Below, piece after piece: positions 45,641 to 54,659 of a stretch of DNA of 64,000 nt. Within the stretch, counting starts at the first letter, position 1. Each line of letters starts with the position of its first letter. The stretch spans positions 2,418,001 through 2,482,000 of the forward strand of contig CANLNT010000001.1 of assembly GCA_947492825.1 (NCBI GenBank). The letters are read 5' to 3'. The position numbers were made by a program, and so were the translations under genes. Below the pieces are notes generated by a model that was not told where the DNA came from, searched no databases, and saw nothing but the letters and a program-made list of their open reading frames with translations. This stretch comes from an uncultured Paracoccaceae bacterium (GTDB lineage Bacteria; Pseudomonadota; Alphaproteobacteria; Rhodobacterales; Rhodobacteraceae).

Positions 45641-45950
45641 TTGCCGCTGATTTCCCTTCGCCAACTTCGTGATCACGCAGCCGAGCATGTCTACGGCCTC
45701 CCCGCATTTAGCGCCAATAATATGGAGCAGATGCTGGCCATCATGAAAGCGGCCGACAAAGCGAACAGCCCGGTCATCATGCAGGCCAGCCGTGGGGCGA
45801 GGGCACTGGCGTGATCCGTAAGGTGTTTGCCGAGGACAAGGGGTAATTCGATCGCCGGAAATATCTGGCACCAGGTTTCGATGCTATGTCGGCGGTCTGT
45901 TTCGACCGGTTTGAACGGTTTGGCTGCGCTGGAAAGGCGTCAAAAACTCG
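45641..45950 (+). pseudogene. Decayed class II fructose-bisphosphate aldolase (N- and C-terminal remnants joined)
   Basis: From a TTG at 45641 the frame gives [20 protein letters not shown] and [34 protein letters not shown], matching the first 55 residues of class II aldolases. It stops at 45812-45814. Immediately overlapping, another frame gives IRKVFAEDKG-stop-FDRRKYLAP then DRFERFGCAGKASKTR, matching the aldolase C-terminus. The roughly 250 residues between, including the zinc and catalytic sites, are deleted, and an extra nonsense codon is present. Position after fbp suggests an original fbp-fba pair. Confidence 0.85.
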
Positions 45951-46437
45951 TCAATTCCGCTCTCGGACATGGCCCAACGAGACCAATCCGGAAGTATGAA
46001 GCCCTCTTTAGGTTGCTGAGACCTCACCCTTTTGTCTTGGTCTTCATTGCATGCTTCGGGCCCGCAACTACTGCTGGCACGCGACGTAACGCTGAATTTT
46101 TTTATCAGGAAATTCATTCCGTCTGCTTACGGCTATTTCGGTATTTTAGGCTGTTGTCGCAGTGAGCCTCGGTCGTCCGCCCTATTTCTTGGGGCTTCAA
46201 CCGCGTCAGCGATGAACAGGCATGTGCGGCAAACGGCAGAATGGCCGGCTTGTCGCGTTTCGTCCTTCGATCAACAGGGAAACGGTTTGGCATGGGGTGG
46301 GCATGTTGCGCAGGGCCACCTTGCTGACCCACGCCGTGCGGCGGCATCACGTCAGTGCAAACCAGCCATGCATCAACAGGCCTTGCCCCGAAATTCCCAA
46401 ATTGGTAAGCAAACATAACCAATACGAGGATTTCGCC
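45951..46437. other. Non-coding stretch between aldolase remnant and lldD
   Basis: About 490 bases with no gene I can support in any frame. The open frame that runs into lldD from 46222 has a composition unlike the enzyme and no start or ribosome-site support. It may be further debris from the rearrangement that destroyed the aldolase gene. Confidence 0.5.
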
Positions 46438-47601
46438 ATGCCGATCATCACGACGATTGACGACCTGAAGCGTCTACACAAACGCCGCGCGCCAAAGATG
46501 TTCTATGACTACGCAGAAAGCGGCAGTTGGACGGAACAGACGTTCCGCGAGAACACTTCGGACTTTGACAAGATCCGGCTGCGCCAGCGGGTGGCGGTGG
46601 ATATGTCCAACCGCACGACCGCCAGTCAGATGATCGGTGAAGATGTGGCGATGCCGGTGGCACTTGCCCCGGTCGGGTTGACGGGGATGCAATCAGCGGA
46701 TGGCGAGATCAAGGCCGCGAAGGCGGCGGAAAAGTTCGGTGTGCCGTTCACGATTTCGACCATGTCGATCTGCTCGATCGAGGATGTGGCGGCCCATACC
46801 AAAGCGCCGTTCTGGTTTCAGCTATATGTGATGAAAGACGAGGAATTCGTCGACAACATCATCGCGCGCGCCAAGAACGCGGGCTGTTCGGCGCTGGTGC
46901 TGACGCTTGATCTGCAAATTCTGGGGCAGCGGCACAAGGACATCAAGAACGGGCTGACGGCACCGCCCAAACTGACACCGAATACCTTGTTGAATTTGTC
47001 GACCAAGTGGAGATGGGGGCTGGAGATGCTGGGCACCCACCGCCGCACGTTCCGCAATATCGTGGGTCATGCCAAGTCGGTGGAAAACATGTCGAGCCTG
47101 CAAAGCTGGACCGCCCAGCAGTTTGACCCCAAGCTGAACTGGGACACGATTGCCAGGCTCAAGGAAAAGTGGGGCGGCAAGCTGATCCTCAAGGGCATTC
47201 TGGACGTGGAAGATGCGCGCAAGGCCGTTGAATGCGGTGCGGATGCGATCATCGTCAGCAACCATGGTGGGCGGCAGCTGGACGGGGCGCTCTCGGCCAT
47301 TCGGATGTTGCCCAGCATCGTGGCAGCCGTGGGCGATCAGATCGAGGTGCACATGGACAGTGGCATCCGGACCGGTCAAGACGTGCTGAAGGCTTTGGCG
47401 CTGGGGGCCAAGGGTGTCTATATCGGGCGCGCCTATATCTACGGGCTGGGCGCGATGGGTCAGGCCGGTGTGACCAAGGCGCTGGAGGTCATTCATACCG
47501 AGTTGGACACGACCATGGCGCTTTGCGGCAAGCGTGACATCAAGGATGTGGACCGCGACATCTTGCTGGTGCCAGAGGATTTTGAGGGGCGGTGGGCCTA
47601 A
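46438..47601 (+). CDS. lldD: L-lactate dehydrogenase (FMN, LldD type)
   Basis: A 387-residue membrane-associated quinone-linked flavoenzyme oxidising L-lactate to pyruvate. Motifs: MFYDYAESGSWTE, LAPVGLTGMQSADGE, WFQLYVMKD, LILKGILDVEDA (Lys), SNHGGRQLDGALSAI (catalytic His and Arg), DSGIRTGQDVLKAL and GRAYIYGLGAMGQ. Start MPIITTIDDL has GAGGA upstream. Lactate made by the deoxysugar pathway could be used here, though the genes are not linked. Confidence 0.93.
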   Translation: MPIITTIDDLKRLHKRRAPKMFYDYAESGSWTEQTFRENTSDFDKIRLRQRVAVDMSNRTTASQMIGEDVAMPVALAPVGLTGMQSADGEIKAAKAAEKFGVPFTISTMSICSIEDVAAHTKAPFWFQLYVMKDEEFVDNIIARAKNAGCSALVLTLDLQILGQRHKDIKNGLTAPPKLTPNTLLNLSTKWRWGLEMLGTHRRTFRNIVGHAKSVENMSSLQSWTAQQFDPKLNWDTIARLKEKWGGKLILKGILDVEDARKAVECGADAIIVSNHGGRQLDGALSAIRMLPSIVAAVGDQIEVHMDSGIRTGQDVLKALALGAKGVYIGRAYIYGLGAMGQAGVTKALEVIHTELDTTMALCGKRDIKDVDRDILLVPEDFEGRWA

Positions 47602-47651
47602 ACGCCCGCTGATCGGCTTGCCCTTGTCGCAAACCGCGCCATACTTGGGTC

Positions 47652-49511
47652 ATGTCCGTGACGCCGCGCAAACCGATTACCAATGCCGAGTTGTTTGCCC
47701 TGCGCTGGGACCGCGGGCGACGTGATCTGATTGGGCCGTTCACACGGCTTTATCCTGATCACGACGCGGCAGCGCTGCTGGACCGTACCCGCGACCTGCT
47801 GGACCGGCATTGGCGCAAGCGTCCCGCTGATCTGCGTCGCCTTGATCTGGAACGTGACCTGAACCCTGACTGGTTCTTGTCGCAGAAGATGGCGGCCTAT
47901 GTGTTCTATATCGACAAGCTGGCCGGGCGGCTGGCCAATGTCCCGGCCAATATTCCTTATATGCAGGACTTGGGCATAACCTATGCCCACATGATGCCCT
48001 GTCTGATGCCGCGCCCCGGCGCGTCGGATGGCGGTTACGCAGTGATGGATTACACGCGCATCAACCCCGCCCTTGGGACAATGGCAGAGTTTCAGCAGGT
48101 CAATCTGCAATTGCGTGCCGCCGGGATCAGCCCCTGCATAGATATGGTGTTGAACCACACCGCCAAGGAACATGACTGGGCCCAGCGCGCCCGTGCGGGC
48201 GACCCGTTCTATCAGGCGTTCTATCGGATGTATGACGATGACACGCTGCCCAAGCAGTTTGAGGAAACGCTGGTCGAGATCTTTCCCGAGCAGGCCCCCG
48301 GCAATTTCACCTATTACCCCGACATGGGCAAATGGGTCTGGACCACGTTCAACGAATACCAATGGGACCTGAATTGGGAAAACCCAGAGGTGTTTCTCGC
48401 GATCCTCGACACCATCCTGTTTCTGGCCAACAAGGGGGTGGAGGTGTTCCGCCTCGATGCTGTGGCGTTCATGTGGAAACGCATGGGCACGGGCTGTCAG
48501 AACCTGCCAGAGGTTCACGACATCCTGCAGGCGCTGACGCAGGCCACGCGCATCGCCGCCCCTGCAGTCATCCACAAGGCCGAGGCGATTGTTGGCCCCG
48601 CTGATCTGGTCCCCTACCTTGGCACCGGCAGCCATGCGGGACGCGAAAGTCAGCTGGCCTATCACAACAATCTGATGGTGCAATTCTGGTCGTCTTTGGC
48701 GGCGGGCGACACGCGGCTGATGACCCATGTGATGAAGACGCATTTTCCGCAAAGCGTGCGGCGCGCGTCGTTTGCCCCCTATATCCGCTGCCATGATGAT
48801 ATTGGCTGGGCGATCACGCCTGAGGATACGGCACATGTTGCGCATCTGGACGCGGTCGCGCATCGCAATTTTCTGGCCGATTTCTACAACGGCAGCTTTC
48901 CGGGCAGTTTCGCGCGTGGTGCGGATTTTCAATCGAACCCCGATACCGGCGACAGGCGGACCAATGGCACACTCGCCAGCCTCTGCGGGCTTGAGACCGC
49001 CTCGACACCGCAAGAGGTTGACCATGCCGTCGCGCGCATCCGACTGGGTCACGCACTAATTGCCAGCTACGGTGGCATCCCCCTGATCTATATGGGCGAT
49101 GAGGTCGGGATGCTGAACGATCACAGCTATCTGGATGACCCCACGCGCGCGGATGATGGCCGCTGGATGCAGCGCCCGGTGATGGACTGGAACCGGCGGG
49201 ATGACCCGGCCGCGGCCCGCATTCTGAGCGATCTTAAACACATCCTTGCCACCCGCCGCGCCACGCCGCAATTGGCAGGCGACGTGCCAACGCGCGTGCT
49301 GGACGCAGGCGATCCGGCGCTTTTTTGTTATCAGCGTCTGGGGGATGACCGGACGGTCACCTGTGTGGCGAATTTCACAGCGCATCCGCACCGCATCGCG
49401 CCGTCCACATTGTCGCTCGTCTCACCTGTCATGGACCTGCTGACGCAGACCCTGTTCGCGGCTGACATCACCCTGCCCTCCTACGGCATCTTGTGGCTGA
49501 CGCCGGCGTAG
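47652..49511 (+). CDS. Amylosucrase-like GH13 glycosidase
   Basis: A 619-residue alpha-amylase family protein. GH13 regions: DMVLNHT (region I), VFRLDAVAF with the nucleophile Asp, HKAEAIV with the acid/base Glu and RCHDDIGW with the third catalytic Asp. The N-terminal helical region (RLYPDHDAAALLDRTRDLLD; DLNPDWFLSQKMAAYVFYID) is typical of amylosucrases, which make glucan from sucrose; sucrose hydrolase activity is possible. Single gene 50 bp after lldD; a terminator follows. Confidence 0.88.
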   Translation: MSVTPRKPITNAELFALRWDRGRRDLIGPFTRLYPDHDAAALLDRTRDLLDRHWRKRPADLRRLDLERDLNPDWFLSQKMAAYVFYIDKLAGRLANVPANIPYMQDLGITYAHMMPCLMPRPGASDGGYAVMDYTRINPALGTMAEFQQVNLQLRAAGISPCIDMVLNHTAKEHDWAQRARAGDPFYQAFYRMYDDDTLPKQFEETLVEIFPEQAPGNFTYYPDMGKWVWTTFNEYQWDLNWENPEVFLAILDTILFLANKGVEVFRLDAVAFMWKRMGTGCQNLPEVHDILQALTQATRIAAPAVIHKAEAIVGPADLVPYLGTGSHAGRESQLAYHNNLMVQFWSSLAAGDTRLMTHVMKTHFPQSVRRASFAPYIRCHDDIGWAITPEDTAHVAHLDAVAHRNFLADFYNGSFPGSFARGADFQSNPDTGDRRTNGTLASLCGLETASTPQEVDHAVARIRLGHALIASYGGIPLIYMGDEVGMLNDHSYLDDPTRADDGRWMQRPVMDWNRRDDPAAARILSDLKHILATRRATPQLAGDVPTRVLDAGDPALFCYQRLGDDRTVTCVANFTAHPHRIAPSTLSLVSPVMDLLTQTLFAADITLPSYGILWLTPA

Positions 49512-49573
49512 CCGCAAGGGTGCGAAAACCCCTTTTCAACAGGTGATTCTGCCCCTATAGGAGCGGTTCATCT

Positions 49574-49613
49574 GGGCCGCACACCCTTGGAGGGCGGCCC
49601 TCGTTTTTATTTT
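49574..49613 (+). terminator. Terminator/attenuator in the rplY leader
   Basis: GGGCCGC (49574-49580) pairs with GCGGCCC (49594-49600), followed by TCGTTTTTATTTT. The T-run ends right at the GGAGA ribosome site of the L25 gene. It can terminate the amylosucrase transcript, but its place directly before the L25 start also allows an attenuation role. Confidence 0.82.
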
Positions 49614-49624
49614 GGAGACATACA

Positions 49625-50284
49625 ATGGCTGACAAGATCCCAGATCTGCACGCCACTGCACGCGCGGGGACAGGCAAGGGGGCCGCCCGCCAAGCTCGCC
49701 GTGATGGCGACGTGCCGGGCATCGTTTATGGTGGTGGGGTAGACCCGCTTCCGATTTCGATCAACTTCAACAAGCTGCTGACACGCCTGCGCAAGGGCCA
49801 GTTCATGTCCACGCTGTTCAACCTCAAGGTTGATGGCCACGACGATGTCCGCGTGATCTGCCGTGGCGTTCAGCGCGACGTGGTCAAGGACCTGCCGACG
49901 CACATCGACCTGATGCGCCTGAAGCGGACCAGCCGCGTGAAGATCTTTATCCCGGTTGAATTCCTGAACGAAGAGACCTGCCCCGGCCTGAAAAAGGGCG
50001 GCGTGCTGACGGTTGTTCGGAACGAAGTTGAGCTGGAAGTGCTGGCTGGCGATATCCCTGACAGCATCGTGGTTGATCTGGGCGAGGCTGAAATGGGTGA
50101 CACCATTTCGATCAGCAATGTGACCCTGCCCGAAGGCGCGAAGCCGACCATCGACCGTGACTTTGTCATCGCCAACATCTCGGCACCGCGTGCTGTTGTG
50201 GCCGACGACGACGAAGACGGCGAAGAGGTTGCAGCCGACGAAGTGCCGACCACTGGCGACGAAGAAGCCGCTGCCGAAGAATAA
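49625..50284 (+). CDS. rplY: 50S ribosomal protein L25 (general stress protein Ctc type)
   Basis: A 219-residue long-form L25 that binds 5S r[25 protein letters not shown]-terminus in the RNA-binding domain, [17 protein letters not shown], and a C-terminal TL5/Ctc domain ([16 protein letters not shown]). It ends with a strongly acidic tail ([20 protein letters not shown]) found in many alphaproteobacterial versions. Confidence 0.96.
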   Translation: MADKIPDLHATARAGTGKGAARQARRDGDVPGIVYGGGVDPLPISINFNKLLTRLRKGQFMSTLFNLKVDGHDDVRVICRGVQRDVVKDLPTHIDLMRLKRTSRVKIFIPVEFLNEETCPGLKKGGVLTVVRNEVELEVLAGDIPDSIVVDLGEAEMGDTISISNVTLPEGAKPTIDRDFVIANISAPRAVVADDDEDGEEVAADEVPTTGDEEAAAEE

Positions 50285-50306
50285 GCCCGCAACGTGCGAC
50301 GCTTCA

Positions 50307-50332
50307 AAGGGCTCCCGTTTCGGGGGCCCTTT
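50307..50332 (+). terminator. Terminator after rplY
   Basis: AAAGGGCTCCCG and CGGGGGCCCTTT form an imperfect stem around TTT, followed by CTGTTTGG, about 22 bp after the L25 stop. The remaining sequence to 50599 contains no gene I can support. Confidence 0.75.
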
Positions 50333-50599
50333 CTGTTTGGGGTATCAATCCGAAATTGTTTTGAGCAAAACGACAAGATGCGGCTCGGTCCGCCTAGAGC
50401 CAAGACGGTAAATTCGGCTTTCTCGCAGCGTGCTCGCAGTACGAAAAGGCTAAATGAGCGGGGACAGCATCACCGCCATGCGGTTTGATAAACCAGTCTT
50501 TCTTGTTGGTGGCAGCGAAAATCTGAGTGCGAAATCGCAAAGTGCCGGATTAGACGGCATTTCTTGACATACGCTAGACCACCGGGTCTTCAGTCTTCT

Positions 50600-51460
50600 T
50601 CACAAGCTGGAAAGGCCCATCTCGCGTGCGAAAACCCGGGCTATTGGACTCGGCAAGCGGTCGCGAAAATGGCACTTGAGATCGATTGATCCAAAATCGT
50701 AGTTCGGTAAGATTTCGACTAAATCGCCGCTCTCCAAATCAGCAGATACTGATCCTCGCATGACCATAATGGCCCCCAATCCGCTGCGGGCCATTTGCAA
50801 GCCCGCCGCGCGATTGGTGATTTGATGGGATTGGAAGAATGTTAGTGGCAAAATGCTGCCGTCGTGGCGGGACGTTGCCAATAATTTTCGATCTGCACGA
50901 CTATTGATCAAGGGAATGTTCACCACCCCGTTTGGATCAACAACCGCCGATCCACCCGAAACAACGACAAGCGGCAAATTGACCCTTGATTGGCTTTCCT
51001 GTGCAGGGGCGACATATTCAGTCCGGATTGCCACTTCAATTTTGCTCGCGCGTATGTCAACGACACTGTCTGTTACATCAATGTCAAAGACGACCTCAGG
51101 ATGTTTTGCCCGAAAACCACTTAGCATTCGCGGCAACCAAAAACCTGCGATCTCAACCGGAACTGTAAGGCTCAATCTTCCCTGCAACGGGCGATCCGTT
51201 GCGGTGAGATCGGATAGTCCTTTGGCCCTGTCCAAAATGTCCTGCGCTGCACGTTGGGTGCGCTGTCCCACATGTGTCAGCTTAAAAGACCGCGTTGTGC
51301 GGGTTGCGAGCGTCACGCCCAATTCTGCTTCGAGGTCTGACAGCGCTTCTGACAGGACGGGCACTGATAGGTTCAGCCGTGCTGCTGCACCTCGAATTGA
51401 ACCAGCCTCTGCAATCGCGGCGAAATAGACCAAGCGGCGAAGGGTTTGGTGCGAGACCAT
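50600..51460 (-). CDS. LysR-family transcriptional regulator
   Basis: A 286-residue LysR protein: HTH TLRRLVYFAAIAEAGSIRGA followed by AARLNLSVPVLSEALSDLEAEL, linker and substrate-binding domain (LQGRLSLTVPVEIAGFWLPRML). Divergent from the secreted SnoaL-like gene across 103 bp, so it likely regulates that gene. Effector unknown. Confidence 0.93.
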   Translation of the reverse strand: MVSHQTLRRLVYFAAIAEAGSIRGAAARLNLSVPVLSEALSDLEAELGVTLATRTTRSFKLTHVGQRTQRAAQDILDRAKGLSDLTATDRPLQGRLSLTVPVEIAGFWLPRMLSGFRAKHPEVVFDIDVTDSVVDIRASKIEVAIRTEYVAPAQESQSRVNLPLVVVSGGSAVVDPNGVVNIPLINSRADRKLLATSRHDGSILPLTFFQSHQITNRAAGLQMARSGLGAIMVMRGSVSADLESGDLVEILPNYDFGSIDLKCHFRDRLPSPIARVFAREMGLSSL

Positions 51461-51533
51461 ATTGTTTTGCGATACCGAAAAGATTTTTCTATTATTCCAT
51501 ACTACCGCTTAATTGAGGGTTCGTCCAATTTTT

Positions 51534-51545
51534 GTGAACATTCAC
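51534..51545. promoter_or_regulatory. Short palindrome upstream of the secreted SnoaL gene
   Basis: GTGAACATTCAC has perfect 5-bp arms around CA and lies 19 bp before the SnoaL ATG, in the LysR divergent region. A regulatory role is possible; the A/T-rich run around 51470-51500 may hold the promoter. Confidence 0.35.
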
Positions 51546-51563
51546 ACGAAAGAGGACACCCAA

Positions 51564-52037
51564 ATGAAGACGTTACAAACACTTGCCGCAGCTGCGGCTG
51601 TCTCGCTGATCTCGATACCCGCTTTTGCGGACGATATGGCGACAGTTCGCAGCTTTTACGAAGACTTGCTGACGACCCCAGCCGATGCCACAGCAGAAGC
51701 TGTGCGCGCGGTCGTCGCAGAGGATTGGAAATCCACACCTACTCCTCTTGGTGGTCCGGGGGCAGAGGGTTTCTTGACGACGCTCGGTGCTTTCGGTGGG
51801 CTGATCCCTGACCTGAAATGGGAGGTGCAGGAGATTTGGCAGGACGGTGACACCTATATCGTGCGCGGGATTGCGACCGGTACACCCCAAGGTCCGTTCC
51901 TTGGTGTTGATCCTGCGACGGGCAAAAGCTTTGAGATCATGTCAATCGACGTGCACCGTGTCGAAGACGGCCGCCTCAAGGAATCCTATCACATTGAAGA
52001 ATGGCTGACTGCCATTTCGCAGCTGACCGCTGAGTAG
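51564..52037 (+). CDS. Secreted SnoaL/NTF2-like protein
   Basis: A 157-residue protein with a Sec signal (KTLQTLAAAAAVSLISIPAF, cleaved before DDMATV) and an NTF2-like cone fold (FYEDLLTTPADATAEAVRAV, WEVQEIWQDGDTYIVRG, SIDVHRVEDGRLKESYHIEE). Polyketide-cyclase/ester cyclase-like members often act as small-molecule isomerases or hydrolases. Divergent from LysR. Substrate unknown. Confidence 0.85.
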   Translation: MKTLQTLAAAAAVSLISIPAFADDMATVRSFYEDLLTTPADATAEAVRAVVAEDWKSTPTPLGGPGAEGFLTTLGAFGGLIPDLKWEVQEIWQDGDTYIVRGIATGTPQGPFLGVDPATGKSFEIMSIDVHRVEDGRLKESYHIEEWLTAISQLTAE

Positions 52038-52047
52038 ATCGGGATCG

Positions 52048-52075
52048 GCTCTCCTCGGATTGTTTCGGGGGGAGC
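52048..52075. terminator. Hairpin between convergent SnoaL and HpaB-like genes
   Basis: GCTCTCCTCG (52048-52057) pairs with CGGGGGGAGC (52066-52075) using two or three G-U pairs; no T-run. It lies 11 bp after the SnoaL stop. The rest of the 297-bp gap to 52334 has no recognisable content. Confidence 0.45.
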
Positions 52076-52334
52076 TACTCCGTCTTGACCGCTGACACAT
52101 TCGCTTTTGGTTGCAAGGTCATGACCGCAACGTTCAAAAAGAAGCGTTCCGCGGTAGGGCCAACTTATGTTGTATCCTTATGGTGCCGGAGACTGGCGTA
52201 TCCAGTGCTCGATGATGTGACAACAGTCGAGAGTTACCTTTAGCCTGCAACCACCAAGGTGCTGCCTATGTGAAATAGCGTGAGTTTGGACAGGGCAGCG
52301 TCATTTCACGCCACCTTGTTTCTGCCCGCCAGAT

Positions 52335-53873
52335 CTATTTTGCTGGAACGGCTTCTGGATGCGCCACGGTGGCGGGCGGCTGGCAGCCTGTGTCGCAGCA
52401 GCGTCCGGGCTGGCGCGTCACCTTGCGCCCCTCGGCCAAAACACCGCGATCCAGCAGATCTGTGACCAGTTCCTTGCGCTCTGCAACCGGATAGTTCCGC
52501 CAGATTTCACGTTTCATTGCTTCTGGAGAGCCGCCGCCGTGCAACGAAATTACAGAGTACCAGCCAGCCTGATTGGAAACAGTCAGGTCCTCGATCATCC
52601 GCGAGACCTCCATCCGACGCTCCATCGGAATATCGGCGCGACCGCCAAGAACAGCCGAGAGGGAAGCTTTTGTCTCGGGGTTATGGTCTTCGTCGGGTCC
52701 CGGCAGCGCTACGATAAGGCCGCCCGAGACATAGTGCGCGACCTTGTGCATGTCGTAGATTTTCGTGGCCAGCAGCAGTTTTCCGACATTGGAAAATACC
52801 GCATCAGGCATGACCGATCCGGCCGGGTCGTTTTCGTAGTAGACTGACGCGGCAACTCCACAGGCATAGAAGCTTTCGGTGATGGTGATTAGGTCGACCA
52901 TCGCCTCGCGGATATGGCCATGCCGATCCGCGTCCAGCCCGTTGGCATCGACCATTAGGGCCCCAGCGCCGATGAGCAGGTCACCGAAACCGGCGCGGGC
53001 ACCAATGCAGGAATGCCTGTGATGGTTCGCGTAGGAGGTGGTCATAAACCCGCCTTCGTCGTATTCGCCAGCAAGGAAGACACGGTCGTGCGGGACGAAA
53101 ACGTCCTCGAAGATCACAACCCCGGTCGACTGCCCATACTTGGCTGAAAATTTGGCAGCGGCTTCTCCGGGCCGACCGGCTGGACGGGCGACGATCGTCA
53201 CGCCCGGAGCATCGCAGGGTACTGCGCAGCATACTGCAAAATTTGCATCTTCCTTTGTATGTGTCCGGCACGGCATGACAAGAAACTCATGCATGTAGGG
53301 CGCACCGGTAACGATGGCTTTGGTCCCGGAAATCACAATACCATCTGGCCGCCGTTCCTTGATGTGCACGTAGACATCTGGGTTGGCCTGCTGTCCGGGA
53401 CGTATAGACCGATCGCCTTTCGCGTCCGTCATCGCAACACCAAGGGTGAGGTCGCGTTCCTGCACATCATGAAGATACGCAAGGAAACGTTTTGAATAGT
53501 CGGTGCCGTGATTGGCATCGGTGCGATGCGTCGCTTGATAGATTCCGTTCAGCGCGTCATGGCTGAGGTAGCGCTGCGCACAGCCCGAGACTTTGCAAAC
53601 AAGGCGAACGGCTTCGAGCTTCATGAGAAGATCGTCAGACGTTGTGTTGATGTGCAGCATTCTGTTGATGGTCTGCCCGCTGGTCGATTGAACTGCCGTC
53701 ATGAGCTTCTTGTGCTCGGGGCGGTGTGCAAAATCGTAAGTCACACCCACGCTGTTTATGCCCGGCTCCAGCAGCGGCTCGTCAGCGACGCTTTCAACGC
53801 GAGTTCCGTTGATGAAAACCCGAGGCGCGTAGGACCTCAGCGAGACCCGGTAATCCGATGCGGTCATCAGCAT
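52335..53873 (-). CDS. HpaB/4-hydroxybutyryl-CoA dehydratase family flavoprotein lacking two Fe-S ligands
   Basis: A 512-residue FAD protein of the 4-hydroxyphenylacetate 3-hydroxylase / AbfD family: MTDAKGDRSIRPG, FEDVFVPHDRVFLAGEYDEG, HHRHSCIGARAGFGDLLIGA and SLHGGGSPEAMKRE. Compared with 4-hydroxybutyryl-CoA dehydratase as I recall it (cluster ligands C99, C103, H292, C299), the first Cys and His are kept (SGCAQRY; NHHRHS) but C103 reads Tyr and C299 reads Ala. So the [4Fe-4S] chemistry is probably absent; oxygenase, oxidase or isomerase activity is possible. The start ATG at 53873 has a GGAGG site; the frame extends upstream without support. Divergent TetR gene likely controls it. Confidence 0.85.
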   Translation of the reverse strand: MLMTASDYRVSLRSYAPRVFINGTRVESVADEPLLEPGINSVGVTYDFAHRPEHKKLMTAVQSTSGQTINRMLHINTTSDDLLMKLEAVRLVCKVSGCAQRYLSHDALNGIYQATHRTDANHGTDYSKRFLAYLHDVQERDLTLGVAMTDAKGDRSIRPGQQANPDVYVHIKERRPDGIVISGTKAIVTGAPYMHEFLVMPCRTHTKEDANFAVCCAVPCDAPGVTIVARPAGRPGEAAAKFSAKYGQSTGVVIFEDVFVPHDRVFLAGEYDEGGFMTTSYANHHRHSCIGARAGFGDLLIGAGALMVDANGLDADRHGHIREAMVDLITITESFYACGVAASVYYENDPAGSVMPDAVFSNVGKLLLATKIYDMHKVAHYVSGGLIVALPGPDEDHNPETKASLSAVLGGRADIPMERRMEVSRMIEDLTVSNQAGWYSVISLHGGGSPEAMKREIWRNYPVAERKELVTDLLDRGVLAEGRKVTRQPGRCCDTGCQPPATVAHPEAVPAK

Positions 53874-53898
53874 GACTATTCCTCCGTAAGAAAAAACG

Positions 53899-53937
53899 AA
53901 CAGTGTTCGAATCTTGTTATCCTTATCGAACACTGTT
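53899..53937. promoter_or_regulatory. TetR operator pair: 12-bp perfect inverted repeat
   Basis: AACAGTGTTCGA (53899-53910) and TCGAACACTGTT (53926-53937) are exact reverse complements 15 bases apart; each arm also contains the near-palindrome GAACAGTGTTC. It sits in the 98-bp region between the HpaB-like gene and the TetR gene, so it should be the TetR binding site controlling both. Confidence 0.82.
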
Positions 53938-53971
53938 AGAACTTTCGTCAAGAAATTTCCGTGAGGAACGT

Positions 53972-54604
53972 ATGGCTGAGCAAAAAAGACTGCGAAAACA
54001 AGTTCTTGCGGAAGGCAGGCGCCAACTGATCCTTGGCGCTGCGAAAGAAGTTTTTGCATCCGAAGGCTTGGAGGGAGCTAGTCTGCGCGCGATCGCTGCA
54101 AAGGCTGGTTATACTCCCGCTGCGCTGTATTTTCACTTTCCATCGAAAGAAGCCATCTATGCGGATCTGCTGCGATCATCGCTGCATTCTCTGCAGTCCG
54201 AAGTCTCCCACGCGGTTTCGAAACTCGACCACCCGCGGTGCAGGCTTCGTGCGGCGGCCATGGCCTTTTACCACTATTACGCTCGCAATGCCCGGGAACT
54301 CGACCTGGGGTTTTATCTTTTCAGGGGCGGCATGAAACCTGCCGGGCTGAGCACGGAAACGGATACAGAACTAAACAAGGCCCTGGACAACGCCTTGCGA
54401 CCCGTCGCGGTGGCGGCGGTGGAACTCGGAGTGTCGCAGCAGGAAGCCGATCTTTTGATGGTCGGCGTTTTCGCTCATGCGACAGGTTTGCTGCTGCTTC
54501 TTCATACCGGCCGGATCAAGATGTTCAATGCAGCGCCGAAGGCCCTCATGGAAGCTTTTGTCGAAAGTAAACTGCGTGAGATCGAAACAGGGATACCGCA
54601 ATGA
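53972..54604 (+). CDS. TetR-family regulator of the HpaB-like gene
   Basis: A 210-residue TetR protein: HTH ILGAAKEVFASEGLEGASLR, AIAAKAGYTPAALYFHFPSK, followed by an all-helical ligand domain (DLGFYLFRGGMKPAGLSTET). Start ATG has GTGAGGAA upstream. Divergent from the flavoprotein with an inverted-repeat operator between. Ligand presumably the flavoprotein's substrate. Confidence 0.93.
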   Translation: MAEQKRLRKQVLAEGRRQLILGAAKEVFASEGLEGASLRAIAAKAGYTPAALYFHFPSKEAIYADLLRSSLHSLQSEVSHAVSKLDHPRCRLRAAAMAFYHYYARNARELDLGFYLFRGGMKPAGLSTETDTELNKALDNALRPVAVAAVELGVSQQEADLLMVGVFAHATGLLLLLHTGRIKMFNAAPKALMEAFVESKLREIETGIPQ

Positions 54605-54659
54605 AAATGCGGTCATCATTCCTATTGGGATCGAAGTGCCGGTAGAGAGTGACCGGTTA

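Noticed and set aside
45641-45814. Small intact protein gene
   Set aside because: Sequence is clearly the first 55 residues of class II aldolase, with the C-terminal piece following in another frame.
47598-49052. 484-codon leftward open frame
   Set aside because: Lies entirely opposite the amylosucrase gene, whose catalytic motifs are all intact.
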